Numbered from the stretch's first letter, positions 1-6,431 are shown. The stretch: 13,321 nt of DNA from Treponema sp. (GCA_031268125.1 JAIRXT010000111.1:1-13321); one strand, 5' to 3'. The notes: a model not told the origin generated them from the letters alone. Program-made: numbers and translations.

Positions 1-2
1 GC

Positions 3-31
3 TTGACAAAACCCCTCCCCTTCCCTAGCGT
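3..31 (+). promoter_or_regulatory. possible promoter directly before jetA
   Basis: A perfect TTGACA at 3-8 is followed after 17 nt by TAGCGT at 26-31, which keeps only three of six consensus -10 bases. If used, transcription would start about at the jetA ATG (38), giving an almost leaderless message. The weak -10 and the window edge make this uncertain; jetA may instead be read from an upstream gene. Confidence 0.25.
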
Positions 32-37
32 GTTTTC

Positions 38-1564
38 ATGCCTACCGGTTCCGGCCTGTTCTCCACATTACCCGGTAATTTTTTCTCTCCGCTGGTGGGG
101 GCAAACCGTGAACATTACGGGGCCCTCCTGGTACTTTATTACCGGCTTTTCCAGGAGAATGCCCAGGGTCTTGAACGGGAACAGGTGATTCGTTCTTTTA
201 CCGAATATCTGGGGCTGCACCGGAATGTGCTTGCCGATGAAAAGGCCGATGACCTTCCGGGCGAGGCGGAAAACACCGGGAACGGAGATGACAAAACGCC
301 GGAACTGAACTTTGGTTTTCCGCTGCCGGGAAGCCGGGACAAGCCGGGGGGAGACAATGCCGGGGAAGCGCCGGATACCAGGGGGGCGGGAGATCGGGCA
401 CTGGCAAGCCTGTTTCTCCGGCGGCTTGTCCATACGGGCTGGCTCTCCGAAGAAACGCTGAGCGACTACAGCCGGGTTATCAACATTACCCCCCACGGGC
501 GGCCTTTTTTTGAGGCCCTGGCCCGGGTGGAGGAAGGACTCAAGACCGAATACGAAAGCCACGTGGTGGCTATCTACTCCCTCCTCTGCGGGGACGCTGT
601 GGAAGAGAACGGCCACTACGCGGTACTCAACGCCCACGGAAGCACCCAGACGCTTATCGATTCCCTCAAGGTACTGTCCCAGAGCATCAAGGGCCACTAC
701 GACCGGCTTACCGCCGGCGCCGCTTCGCCGGATATCAGCGGCATCCTCCACCTGCACTACGATCTCTACGCGGCGGATATCCTTGACGGCGCCTACAAAC
801 GGCTTAAAACATCGGACAACCTTTCGCGGTACCGGCCCAAGATAATCAAAAGGGTGGCGGACCTTTTGGAAAACGAAACCTGGCTTAATGAAAGCGCCCG
901 GAAGCTTTCCCGCAACAATTCCCTGCCCCAGGAAGACAACCGGCGGAGGCTCCAAAACATGCTGGAGGATATTCGGGACACCCTGCGGGCGGTAGACCCC
1001 CTGCTGGAGGACATTGACCGCCGGAACATGCTCTACTCCCGTTCCAGCGTGGAGCGGGTTAAGGCCCTGCTGGAGCCGGATTCTACGATTGCGGGGAAGC
1101 TGGGCGTTCTTATCAAAGAAATATACCGGGAAGAAAAATTGGGATACAAGCTGGCCCACCGGCTTCACCGCGTCAGGACCTTCGCCCGGGAATCCCTGTA
1201 CCATCGTTACCGGCGGGAGAACGCCGGGTTCAGCCGGGAAATCTCCCCGGTGGACACGGAAGCTATGGAACGGGAAGAAGCGGAACTGCTTATCCGGCTG
1301 GGACGGCAGTTGGGGGTCAGGCGTATTACCGAATGGCTGGATGAGCAGGGCGGCAGGAAGCGGCTTTTGTTTGCCGGGGATCTGGTTAAAGACGAAGATT
1401 CCTTTATCCGTTTTATCTACGCCGTCCTGTATGCCGATTCCCGCCCGGCCTTTGGATACGGCATTGGGGAGGGGGCGGAGAACTCCGCGGAAAACGCCGC
1501 AGAATCTTCTGTCCGGTCCGGCGGTTATGTGCTGCCCGCTGTAGTTTTACGGAGAAAATCATGA
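38..1564 (+). CDS. jetA: Wadjet system subunit JetA (DUF5716-type, type II-like)
   Basis: A 508-residue protein of the JetA family (DUF5716), the kleisin-like subunit that in Wadjet complexes bridges the JetC SMC ATPase heads and binds JetB; with the JetD nuclease the complex cleaves small circular plasmids. The family look is seen in the N-terminal NFFSPL...NREHY segment (residues 14-27) leading a winged-helix-like region, and in a helical core with HYDLYAADILDGAYKRLKTS and SDNLSRYRP near residues 230-260. Residues about 66-118 are a Gly/Asp/Pro-rich, probably disordered insert, and about 475-492 a second low-complexity stretch. ATG at 38 is the only good start, because an in-frame TAG lies at 26-28 and no later ATG precedes the conserved N-terminus; no Shine-Dalgarno is visible. 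The stop overlaps jetB by four bases (ATGA). Family assignment is from memory of the sequence pattern, without a search. Confidence 0.82.
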   Translation: MPTGSGLFSTLPGNFFSPLVGANREHYGALLVLYYRLFQENAQGLEREQVIRSFTEYLGLHRNVLADEKADDLPGEAENTGNGDDKTPELNFGFPLPGSRDKPGGDNAGEAPDTRGAGDRALASLFLRRLVHTGWLSEETLSDYSRVINITPHGRPFFEALARVEEGLKTEYESHVVAIYSLLCGDAVEENGHYAVLNAHGSTQTLIDSLKVLSQSIKGHYDRLTAGAASPDISGILHLHYDLYAADILDGAYKRLKTSDNLSRYRPKIIKRVADLLENETWLNESARKLSRNNSLPQEDNRRRLQNMLEDIRDTLRAVDPLLEDIDRRNMLYSRSSVERVKALLEPDSTIAGKLGVLIKEIYREEKLGYKLAHRLHRVRTFARESLYHRYRRENAGFSREISPVDTEAMEREEAELLIRLGRQLGVRRITEWLDEQGGRKRLLFAGDLVKDEDSFIRFIYAVLYADSRPAFGYGIGEGAENSAENAAESSVRSGGYVLPAVVLRRKS

Positions 1565-2193
1565 TGCAGGACCTGGAAGCTCTTAATCTTATTACCCTGC
1601 TTACCGAAGCCGATTTTGATCTTTTCAAAACCGCGGTGCGGACCCTGCTGACCAAGACCTTTATCATCCGGGGCATCAATAAGGAAGAGGAGCTGTACCA
1701 CTTCGTCATACGGAACAGCAGCCTGTTTGACGCCTGGTTTTCCTGTATGGACGCAAGCCTGGTCCGGGACGAGGGCCTGGGGGTAATATGTTTCCGGGGC
1801 GGCGGCGATACCCGGCTCCGGCTGGGCAAGGAAGAAACCTGCGCCCTCCTGACCGCACGGCTCCTTTACGAAGAAAAACGGGCGGAACTCAGCCTGACCG
1901 CCTTTCCGGTGATCACGGTTTTCGATTTTGTACAGCGTTACAATGTCCTTACCGGGGATGAAATCAGAAAAACCCGCCTGGTCGAAGTCCTGCGCCGTTT
2001 ACAGACCCATAAACTCATCGAAACCGATTCCCGGGACCCTTCCGATGCCGAAGGAATGATCATCCTCTACCCCAGCCTTGCCATGAGCGTTGACCGGGAC
2101 AGCATTGACGAACTGGTACAATCCCTTTCCCTCAAAGACCGGGAAGAAGATCCGGCGGAAACAGAAAATCCGCCGGAGGGGGACCCGGCGTAG
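1561..2193 (+). CDS. jetB: Wadjet system subunit JetB (DUF4194)
   Basis: A 210-residue protein of the DUF4194/JetB family, the KITE-type (MukE/ScpB-like) winged-helix partner of JetA and the JetC SMC motor. Typical features are an early FDLFKTAVRTLL and TFIIRG segment, the RLRLGKEETCALLTARLLYEEKR-like helix pair (about residues 86-106), a VEVLRRLQTHKLIE winged-helix stretch (about 140-153) and an IILYPSLAMSV motif (about 163-173) near the end. The acidic, Pro-rich tail after about residue 195 is probably flexible. GGAG at 1551-1554, six bases before ATG 1561, is the ribosome binding site; ATG 1564 directly after is an alternative. The ATGA overlap with jetA implies coupled translation and a matched subunit ratio. 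No jetC or jetD follows: the strand switches within 4 nt of the stop. Confidence 0.82.
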   Translation: MMQDLEALNLITLLTEADFDLFKTAVRTLLTKTFIIRGINKEEELYHFVIRNSSLFDAWFSCMDASLVRDEGLGVICFRGGGDTRLRLGKEETCALLTARLLYEEKRAELSLTAFPVITVFDFVQRYNVLTGDEIRKTRLVEVLRRLQTHKLIETDSRDPSDAEGMIILYPSLAMSVDRDSIDELVQSLSLKDREEDPAETENPPEGDPA

Positions 2194-2196
2194 CCC

Positions 2197-2364
2197 TTAT
2201 TTCAGTCTAAACCTGACCCACAATTTGGCCCGGTTCTTTGCCGCTAACGATGAGGAACCGGGCGGTAAAATGCTCTGTGGATCAACACCTTGTACATATC
2301 TCTTCCCCACGATAAAGCTGAATTTGACCCGTATCCGGGGCTGGGAAAAAAGCCGGAAAAACAT
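2197..2364 (-). pseudogene. short ORF resembling the C-terminus of a beta-barrel protein, possibly a gene remnant
   Basis: Read on the minus strand from ATG 2364 to TAA 2197, this frame gives 55 residues. The part from about 2334 on reads IRVKFSFIVGKRYVQG, then a Pro/Ser/Gly-rich turn, then RAKLWVRFRLK-stop. The alternating polar/hydrophobic pattern ending just before the stop is typical of the final strands of an outer-membrane barrel. The frame stays open upstream to the TAG of the solute-binding protein gene (2437-2439), with which it is in phase. No clear ribosome binding site precedes the ATG, and an inverted-repeat arm (2335-2362) begins exactly where the barrel-like sequence stops, so this may be the surviving 3' end of a gene broken by rearrangement. 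It ends 3 nt from the jetB stop. Chance coding is possible. Confidence 0.35.
2228..2263. repeat. 9-bp perfect inverted repeat (hairpin)
   Basis: GCCCGGTTC at 2228-2236 pairs perfectly with GAACCGGGC at 2255-2263 around an 18-nt loop. It lies just past the jetB stop, where a terminator would be expected, but no T-run follows on either strand, so it is at most a weak or factor-dependent terminator. It also overlaps the minus-strand short frame. Confidence 0.4.
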
Positions 2365-2471
2365 GGCGCCACAGGCGCCTTGGAATTCCCCGCCGTCGGC
2401 AATATGCCGGCGTATCGAAGATAGCGCAGGCGGACTCTACATGAGTTTTTCCGGCAATTTCCCAGCCCCGG
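2335..2471. repeat. long imperfect inverted repeat spanning the 3' end of the solute-binding protein gene
   Basis: The arm 2335-2362 (CCGGGGCTGGGAAA... to ...GCCGGAAAAAC) is the reverse complement of 2445-2471, differing only in the centre (AAAAAA versus AAATT between the shared CCGGGGCTGGG and GCCGGAAAAAC blocks). A few further bases (CATG) also match beyond the inner ends. The right arm encodes the last residues of the minus-strand gene and the left arm is intergenic, with about 82 nt between them. On the minus-strand transcript it would fold into a long stem just around the stop codon, but no T-run follows. Origin by inverted duplication is an inference. Confidence 0.7.
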
Positions 2472-4170
2472 TGAAACGTTGCTGGTCAAGTTTAGATTTC
2501 AGCAACGCCACACCCGGCAGGGGGCGGAAGACCCTGAAAGAAAGGTACTTAAAGGGGTGAATGTCCAGGGCGTTGGAGTACCAGCCGTTCAGTTCGCTGT
2601 TGTCAACGATGTTCAACGCGGGGCTGTAGGAAATGGGAATTACCGTACCCCGGTCCAAAAGCAGCTTTTCGGCCTCCGCCAGGGTAACAAAACGCTCCGT
2701 CCCTTCCTGGGACAGGGACTTTTCCATAAGCGCCTCGTAGTCCGTGTCGTCCAGGCCGGCGTCGTTCAGGTTGGAATCCCGGCGCCACATTTGCAGGAAC
2801 GTATAGGGATCGGCAAAATCCCCAATCCACGTAGAAGACCCCACCCCGTAGCCGGGAGTTTTAAGGGACTGAAAGTACTGGCGGAAGGGTATCACCTCGA
2901 CCCGTACCGGCACCCCCAGCTTTTCGTGCCAGGCCAAAGCCATCAGTTCCCCAATCCGGGCGGCCTCCGCGGAGGAGGGAAGACGGATCACCAGTTCCGG
3001 CAGCCCCGCCCCATGAGGAAAACCCGCCTCCTCCAGCAGGCGGAGGGCCTCCTCAATATCGGTACTCTCCAGCCCCTCAAGCTCCGGATACCCCATGATG
3101 GGATATATCAGGGTTTTGGCAGGAAGGAAGTAGCCCTCCCGCAGATTTTCCCAGGGCAGGGCCAGGATAAGGGCCCGGCGCACCCGGTAATCCGACCAGG
3201 GCTTTTCCGCGGAACGGATAAAATAATAGTGGGTGGCAAACATGGGATTCACCACAATGCCGGAACGGTCCGTCAGGGCGTCAAGATTAACATCGCCGCC
3301 AATCCACAGGGCCTCCCCGGAATTCCACAGGGAAGAAGCTTCATCGGCGCCTTCAACGTAGCGAACGGTGATCCGGTTCAAACTTACCTGCCGGGAATCC
3401 CAGTACCAAGTGTTTTTTTCCAGAATCAGCCTGTCCGGTTCCCTCCCGGCGGCGTTTTCAGCGGAAATATAAAAAGGCCCGTTGGATACCGGCGGGGAAT
3501 CGGACCAGTCCTCTTTGTTCAGCATGGAAGGATGTACCGGGCTGAAGGAATGATGACAAAGCATGGACGGGAAAAAAGAAGCGGGAACCGCCAGGCGGAC
3601 GATAAGGGTCTTGTCCCCCTCCGCCTCAATGCCGATACCGGCGGGGTCGGAAATTTGGCCGGTACGGTACTCCCGGGCCCCCTGTATCACGTCAAACAAG
3701 CTTGAGTAGGGGGATTCAAGGGCGGGATTCAAAAGGGAAATCCAGGCGGACCGGAAATCCTCGGCCCGCAGGCTGTCCCCGTTCCAGTACCGGGCGTTAT
3801 CCCGAATCTTGAAGGTCCAGGTTTTCTTATCTTCGGAAACTTCCCATCTTTCCGCCGCGCCCGGCACAGGCTCCATCGTATAAGGGTGGTAGGAAAAAAG
3901 CCCCTCATAAAGGGCGGTATAAAGCTGGGCTTCCGAGGCAATAAAGGACCTGCGGGGGTCCAGTTCCAGGTCCCCCCTGGAAAAAGCGACGGTAAGCTGA
4001 TCCCGCAGGGTCTGCCGGGGGCGGGTTTCCGCAATGTCCGGGCCGGGAACCTCCCCGTCCCGTGCTTCGGGCCCGGAAAGAACCGTTCCGGGAGGAATTT
4101 CCGATGGCGTTTGGCAGGCGCCCAGGATGAATAGCCCTACAACGAAAGAAAAACAGTACCATCGAATCAT
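2437..4170 (-). CDS. family 5 (oligopeptide/dipeptide-type) solute-binding lipoprotein
   Basis: A 577-residue extracytoplasmic solute-binding protein of ABC-transporter family 5 (OppA/DppA type), which captures peptides or related solutes and presents them to an inner-membrane permease. The N-terminus is a lipoprotein signal (MIRW, hydrophobic core, lipobox LGAC) with lipidated Cys at residue 19, followed by a Pro/Gly/Glu linker to about residue 50. Residues 108-139 carry the family pattern W-x-V-S-x-D-K-K-T-W-T-F-x-I-R-x-x-A-x-Y-W-N-G-D-x-L-x-A-E-D-F. Length fits the family. ATG 4170 is chosen over the in-frame ATG at 4188 because GGGGAG sits five bases upstream and the signal peptide begins there. 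It starts one base after the TAA of the preceding gene, so the two are coupled. No permease or ATPase gene is adjacent, so it may serve a transporter elsewhere. The right arm of an inverted repeat lies in its last codons. Confidence 0.9.
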   Translation of the reverse strand: MIRWYCFSFVVGLFILGACQTPSEIPPGTVLSGPEARDGEVPGPDIAETRPRQTLRDQLTVAFSRGDLELDPRRSFIASEAQLYTALYEGLFSYHPYTMEPVPGAAERWEVSEDKKTWTFKIRDNARYWNGDSLRAEDFRSAWISLLNPALESPYSSLFDVIQGAREYRTGQISDPAGIGIEAEGDKTLIVRLAVPASFFPSMLCHHSFSPVHPSMLNKEDWSDSPPVSNGPFYISAENAAGREPDRLILEKNTWYWDSRQVSLNRITVRYVEGADEASSLWNSGEALWIGGDVNLDALTDRSGIVVNPMFATHYYFIRSAEKPWSDYRVRRALILALPWENLREGYFLPAKTLIYPIMGYPELEGLESTDIEEALRLLEEAGFPHGAGLPELVIRLPSSAEAARIGELMALAWHEKLGVPVRVEVIPFRQYFQSLKTPGYGVGSSTWIGDFADPYTFLQMWRRDSNLNDAGLDDTDYEALMEKSLSQEGTERFVTLAEAEKLLLDRGTVIPISYSPALNIVDNSELNGWYSNALDIHPFKYLSFRVFRPLPGVALLKSKLDQQRFTGAGKLPEKLM

Positions 4171-4171
4171 A

Positions 4172-5563
4172 TTAACTCCCCGGGGCAATGCCCAACTTTC
4201 TCATTTGATCTTCTTCTTCCTTTCTGGCGCTGTATTCGTGGCGGATCTGGTTTGCCCGGACGACAGCGTTTTTGATAGTAGCCAATTCCGGTTTTATGCC
4301 CCTCACTTTTTCCCGTTCTCCGGGGAGAGCTTCGGCCTTAAAATAATCGTCCATTGCCCCAAGAATTTTGAGGGTATTCTGCACATCCCGGATCAGCCGG
4401 TCCAGAATTTGAATTAACTGTTCATCGTTCATGCTTAACAGTTTTTGGGCGGCAGATCCCCGGAGGGTATAATTTGTCAAAACCCGGATCCGTTTATTCA
4501 TATCCGTACAAAAAGCAGAATAATTAATTTTTTCCTGTACCGAAGTACCGCGGGCGCTGTCCATGTATTTAAGTGAAAGGACAACGGGGTCCGGTTCCCT
4601 GCCCATGATCTGCTGTATCAGGATGCGTGTTTTCTGCCAGATGGTTTTTTTCCGGTTGGAGATCATCCCTTCGTTTTCATCCAGCTTGGGGGCAATTTCC
4701 AACATGGTATTGCCGGTATTACCGATAACCTGCAGGCCGTCCAATAAAATCTGCTTAAAAGAAACCGGCGCTTTTTCCTGTTTCGGCTTGGCTTCCGCCA
4801 CCTGAAGATTTTTGAGCACCTTTTCCCGCAGCGCCGGCCCGTCGTTGGAATAATCCTCTTTAATAACTTCTTCGATCAGGTCGGGATAAAACACCCGGCC
4901 GGGCATAGCGGAATTAAATTTCCTTTTGATATTCCCCAGGACGGCGTCTTCTGCCTTCATCTTCGCCGTAATAGCGGATCGCAGATCAGATTTGTAAGAT
5001 TCCCGCTGATAATCGCTGAGCATCCTGAGACAAGCCATACAGGTCCCGGTGGTTCTGGAAAGCTTGTTCAGGGATTCATTAAAAAGGCTGGTAGTCATGG
5101 GGTCCAGTCCGTTTTTTGCGGACAAGGTCAGTTCCATCATCGCCTTGGTCATGGCAAACGGAGAATCCAATGAAAGATGGGCCCAGTCAATAAATTTTAT
5201 CAGCCCCGCAATCCGCTTGATCCGGTCCAGGGTAAGGAATTCCACATTAAACTGGTAGAAATTAACCAGAAAATCCAGTTGGTTGTCGTAGTTGGACAGG
5301 CGGATAGTCAGCTTATCTACCCGTTCCGCCTCACTAAAAACGGAAGATTCAGGCACTTCCAATTCGCTGATTCTGGATTCCTGCTTGTAGGGGTCCTCGT
5401 GGATGAGTCCTTTTTTAAGAAAAACATTGTAAAGCGTAGCGTAGGAAACCTGAAACGTCCGTAGTTCCGCCTTAAATTTGATTAATTCAGACTTTTCAAT
5501 CCAATCGGCCCGGGCACGCAATGCTTGAGAGAGCAGATCTAGATAGCTTTCGTTATCTGCCAT
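4172..5563 (-). CDS. conserved hypothetical protein, probably spirochaete-specific
   Basis: A 463-residue protein with no recognised catalytic motif. It lacks a signal peptide and membrane segments and is rich in Lys/Glu/Leu helices, so it is probably a soluble cytoplasmic protein. Visible landmarks are a charged N-terminus (MADNESYLDLLSQ), a region rich in aromatic residues around LDFLVNFYQFNVEF, a C-M-A-C pair in the middle, and a helical C-terminal half ending in a charged EEEDQMRK tail. It resembles uncharacterised treponemal proteins (possibly those grouped as DUF5312), but this is a recollection only. ATG 5563 is preferred: the in-frame ATG at 5647 would add 28 residues of Cys-rich, non-family-like sequence running through an inverted-repeat arm. 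The 5563 start has only a weak, close AAGG as binding site. It is the first gene of an operon with the downstream solute-binding lipoprotein. Confidence 0.7.
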   Translation of the reverse strand: MADNESYLDLLSQALRARADWIEKSELIKFKAELRTFQVSYATLYNVFLKKGLIHEDPYKQESRISELEVPESSVFSEAERVDKLTIRLSNYDNQLDFLVNFYQFNVEFLTLDRIKRIAGLIKFIDWAHLSLDSPFAMTKAMMELTLSAKNGLDPMTTSLFNESLNKLSRTTGTCMACLRMLSDYQRESYKSDLRSAITAKMKAEDAVLGNIKRKFNSAMPGRVFYPDLIEEVIKEDYSNDGPALREKVLKNLQVAEAKPKQEKAPVSFKQILLDGLQVIGNTGNTMLEIAPKLDENEGMISNRKKTIWQKTRILIQQIMGREPDPVVLSLKYMDSARGTSVQEKINYSAFCTDMNKRIRVLTNYTLRGSAAQKLLSMNDEQLIQILDRLIRDVQNTLKILGAMDDYFKAEALPGEREKVRGIKPELATIKNAVVRANQIRHEYSARKEEEDQMRKLGIAPGS

Positions 5564-5571
5564 TGCCTTAA

Positions 5572-5600
5572 AGTATGCACAAATTCGCGCAACAAAGCAA
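5572..5600 (-). promoter_or_regulatory. candidate promoter of the 5563-2437 operon
   Basis: On the minus strand TTGCTT (5600-5595) and CATACT (5577-5572) are separated by exactly 17 nt. CATACT matches four of six -10 bases and TTGCTT three of six -35 bases. The leader to ATG 5563 would be very short. This is a plausible but weak match. Confidence 0.3.
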
Positions 5601-5616
5601 TGTACCGGGGTAAACG

Positions 5617-5950
5617 CGGCAGGGCATCGGCATTTACTCGTGAACAAGTGTATGAAGGTTCATTCCTCCATATCAATCCAGCGGGGGAGCCAAAGAACAG
5701 GGGAGGCCCCGCTTGCCTTGCGCCGGTAAAGCAGGGGTTTTTACATGAAGCTTTTACGGCGCAAGGCTTCGGTCAAGTGTCCTCCCCTGTCCTTTGGCTC
5801 CTCCGCCAGTTCACTTTGTTGTGTTCAACCAGCCTTTATATCGCAACAAACGTCGTTGTCCTGCCGGAGATGGAGGGATCAGGGAAAAAGCCTGCAGACG
5901 CTATGCAGACATCGGTAACTTTGCCGGTAGTAAACGCCGATGCCCTGTCG
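5617..5950. repeat. terminal-like inverted repeat pair flanking a 334-bp segment
   Basis: The 22-nt arm 5617-5638 (core CAGGGCATCGGC) and the arm 5929-5950 are complementary at 20 of 22 positions. They bracket the large hairpin at 5681-5807. The arrangement resembles a small non-autonomous element with terminal inverted repeats, but no target-site duplication was recognised. Confidence 0.5.
5681..5807. repeat. large imperfect hairpin-forming inverted repeat (127 bp)
   Basis: Arms 5681-5706 and 5781-5806 match as reverse complements at 24 of 26 positions (shared GAGCCAAAG and ACAGGGGAGG blocks). After an internal asymmetric loop, GCCTTGCGCC at 5715-5724 pairs perfectly with 5758-5767, and the stem continues loosely through GTAAAGC/GCTTTTAC at the apex. 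Transcribed from either strand it would form a long stem. It could be a dispersed genomic repeat, a structured RNA or part of a small mobile element; the sequence alone does not decide. Confidence 0.7.
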
Positions 5951-5994
5951 GTAGAACAGCAATTCCAAATTCAAAAAAAATGACAGTTCAACCT

Positions 5995-6056
5995 AAAAAT
6001 GGTCAAAGGTACCGGCAGCAGTACAAAACCGTACCGGCAGATGTTTGACCATTTTT
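5995..6056. repeat. perfect 13-bp hairpin containing a duplicated GTACCGGCAG
   Basis: AAAAATGGTCAAA (5995-6007) pairs perfectly with TTTGACCATTTTT (6044-6056). The loop holds two direct copies of GTACCGGCAG, with an inner GGTAC/GTACC pairing. The T-run closing the right arm gives it a terminator-like look on the + strand, but the stem is AT-rich and no gene ends into it. A protein-binding site is another option. Confidence 0.5.
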
Positions 6057-6085
6057 TACCTTGAAAACCCCTTGGTATAAGGTAA
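6056..6085. repeat. 7-bp perfect inverted repeat
   Basis: TTACCTT (6056-6062) and AAGGTAA (6079-6085) form a small palindromic pair 16 nt apart, directly abutting the 13-bp hairpin. It has operator-like dimensions, but the function is unknown. Confidence 0.3.
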
Positions 6086-6324
6086 TTCACGATGAAGATA
6101 CCAGCGAAAAGAGAGGCGAAACATGCGGTGAGGGGTGTCGGTGGAAAGAATCTGGGGTGGGGGCCCCGGATTTTTCCAGCCGACAGGACCCCTGATGAAT
6201 TTTTAACGTCTCTTTTCGGATTTGGAATTTTGAATTCGGAATTACTGCCGGCGCGGCAGATTTGAATTGACGGAGCCGGACTGTCAAAAACAGGCAAAAA
6301 TATTTCCGGCCGCATTATTTTTGT

Positions 6325-6396
6325 AAAAAAAATGTAAAAGAGATTGACATTTTTTTTATTTTCCGCTTTCATTTTTTTAAATGTGCTGTATATTAT
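6325..6396 (+). promoter_or_regulatory. AT-tract-rich promoter region of the PPDK gene
   Basis: An A8 tract (6325-6332), T8 tract (6350-6357) and T7 tract (6372-6378) lie 20 to 25 bp apart, a phasing that tends to bend DNA. A perfect TTGACA at 6344-6349 has no good -10 at 16 to 18 nt. The best -10 is TATATT at 6389-6394 (five of six, with TG directly before), which with 17-nt spacing pairs to CTTTCA at 6366-6371, a poor -35. A promoter is very likely here; its exact elements are uncertain. Confidence 0.5.
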
Positions 6397-6416
6397 TAGC
6401 ATAAGCAATGTGATGT

Positions 6417-6431
6417 GAGGAGGTTCTTTTG
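6417..6431 (+). promoter_or_regulatory. strong Shine-Dalgarno deciding a TTG start
   Basis: GAGGAGGT at 6417-6424 is a near-perfect anti-16S match ending a few bases before TTG 6429. The frame has no ATG or GTG before conserved PPDK sequence begins, so TTG is the start. A strong binding site with a weak start codon is a common balance for a highly expressed metabolic gene. Confidence 0.75.

Larger units (their letters stand above)
5957..6247. repeat. AT-rich dispersed inverted repeat pair
   Basis: The arm 5957-5976 (CAGCAATTCCAAATTCAAAA) is complementary to 6228-6247 at 18 of 20 positions. The spacing of about 250 bp makes this more likely two copies of a dispersed motif in opposite orientation than one hairpin. 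Confidence 0.45.
5564..6428. other. 865-nt region without a convincing gene, rich in inverted repeats
   Basis: Open frames here (for example 5600-5983 on + and 5971-6408 on -) give low-complexity or unfamiliar protein, have no good ribosome binding sites and run through inverted repeats, so none is accepted. The content is: the left operon's candidate promoter; an outer inverted repeat pair (5617-5638/5929-5950) enclosing a large hairpin (5681-5807); a second dispersed pair (5957-5976/6228-6247) enclosing a perfect 13-bp hairpin (5995-6056) and a small 7-bp one (6056-6085); and finally AT-tract promoter DNA (6325-6396) for the PPDK gene. A non-autonomous mobile element or structured RNA is possible. 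Confidence 0.6.

Noticed and set aside
68..1204. 378-codon minus-strand open frame opposite jetA
   Set aside because: It is the complement of a well-recognised gene, has no family resemblance and arises because GC-rich codons leave few stops on the other strand.
2479..3705. 408-codon plus-strand open frame opposite the solute-binding lipoprotein gene
   Set aside because: The minus-strand gene has a lipobox, Shine-Dalgarno and family motif; the plus frame has none.
5564..5647. 28-residue N-terminal extension of the 4172-5563 protein from ATG 5647
   Set aside because: The added residues are Cys-rich, unlike the rest, and cross an inverted-repeat arm and the candidate promoter; ATG 5563 gives a cleaner N-terminus.
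5600..5983. 127-codon plus-strand open frame in the intergenic region
   Set aside because: It runs straight through the large inverted repeat, has no ribosome binding site and no recognisable protein pattern.
5971..6408. 145-codon minus-strand open frame before PPDK
   Set aside because: It consists of AT-tract-derived Lys/Phe/Ile-rich sequence and would begin inside the PPDK promoter.
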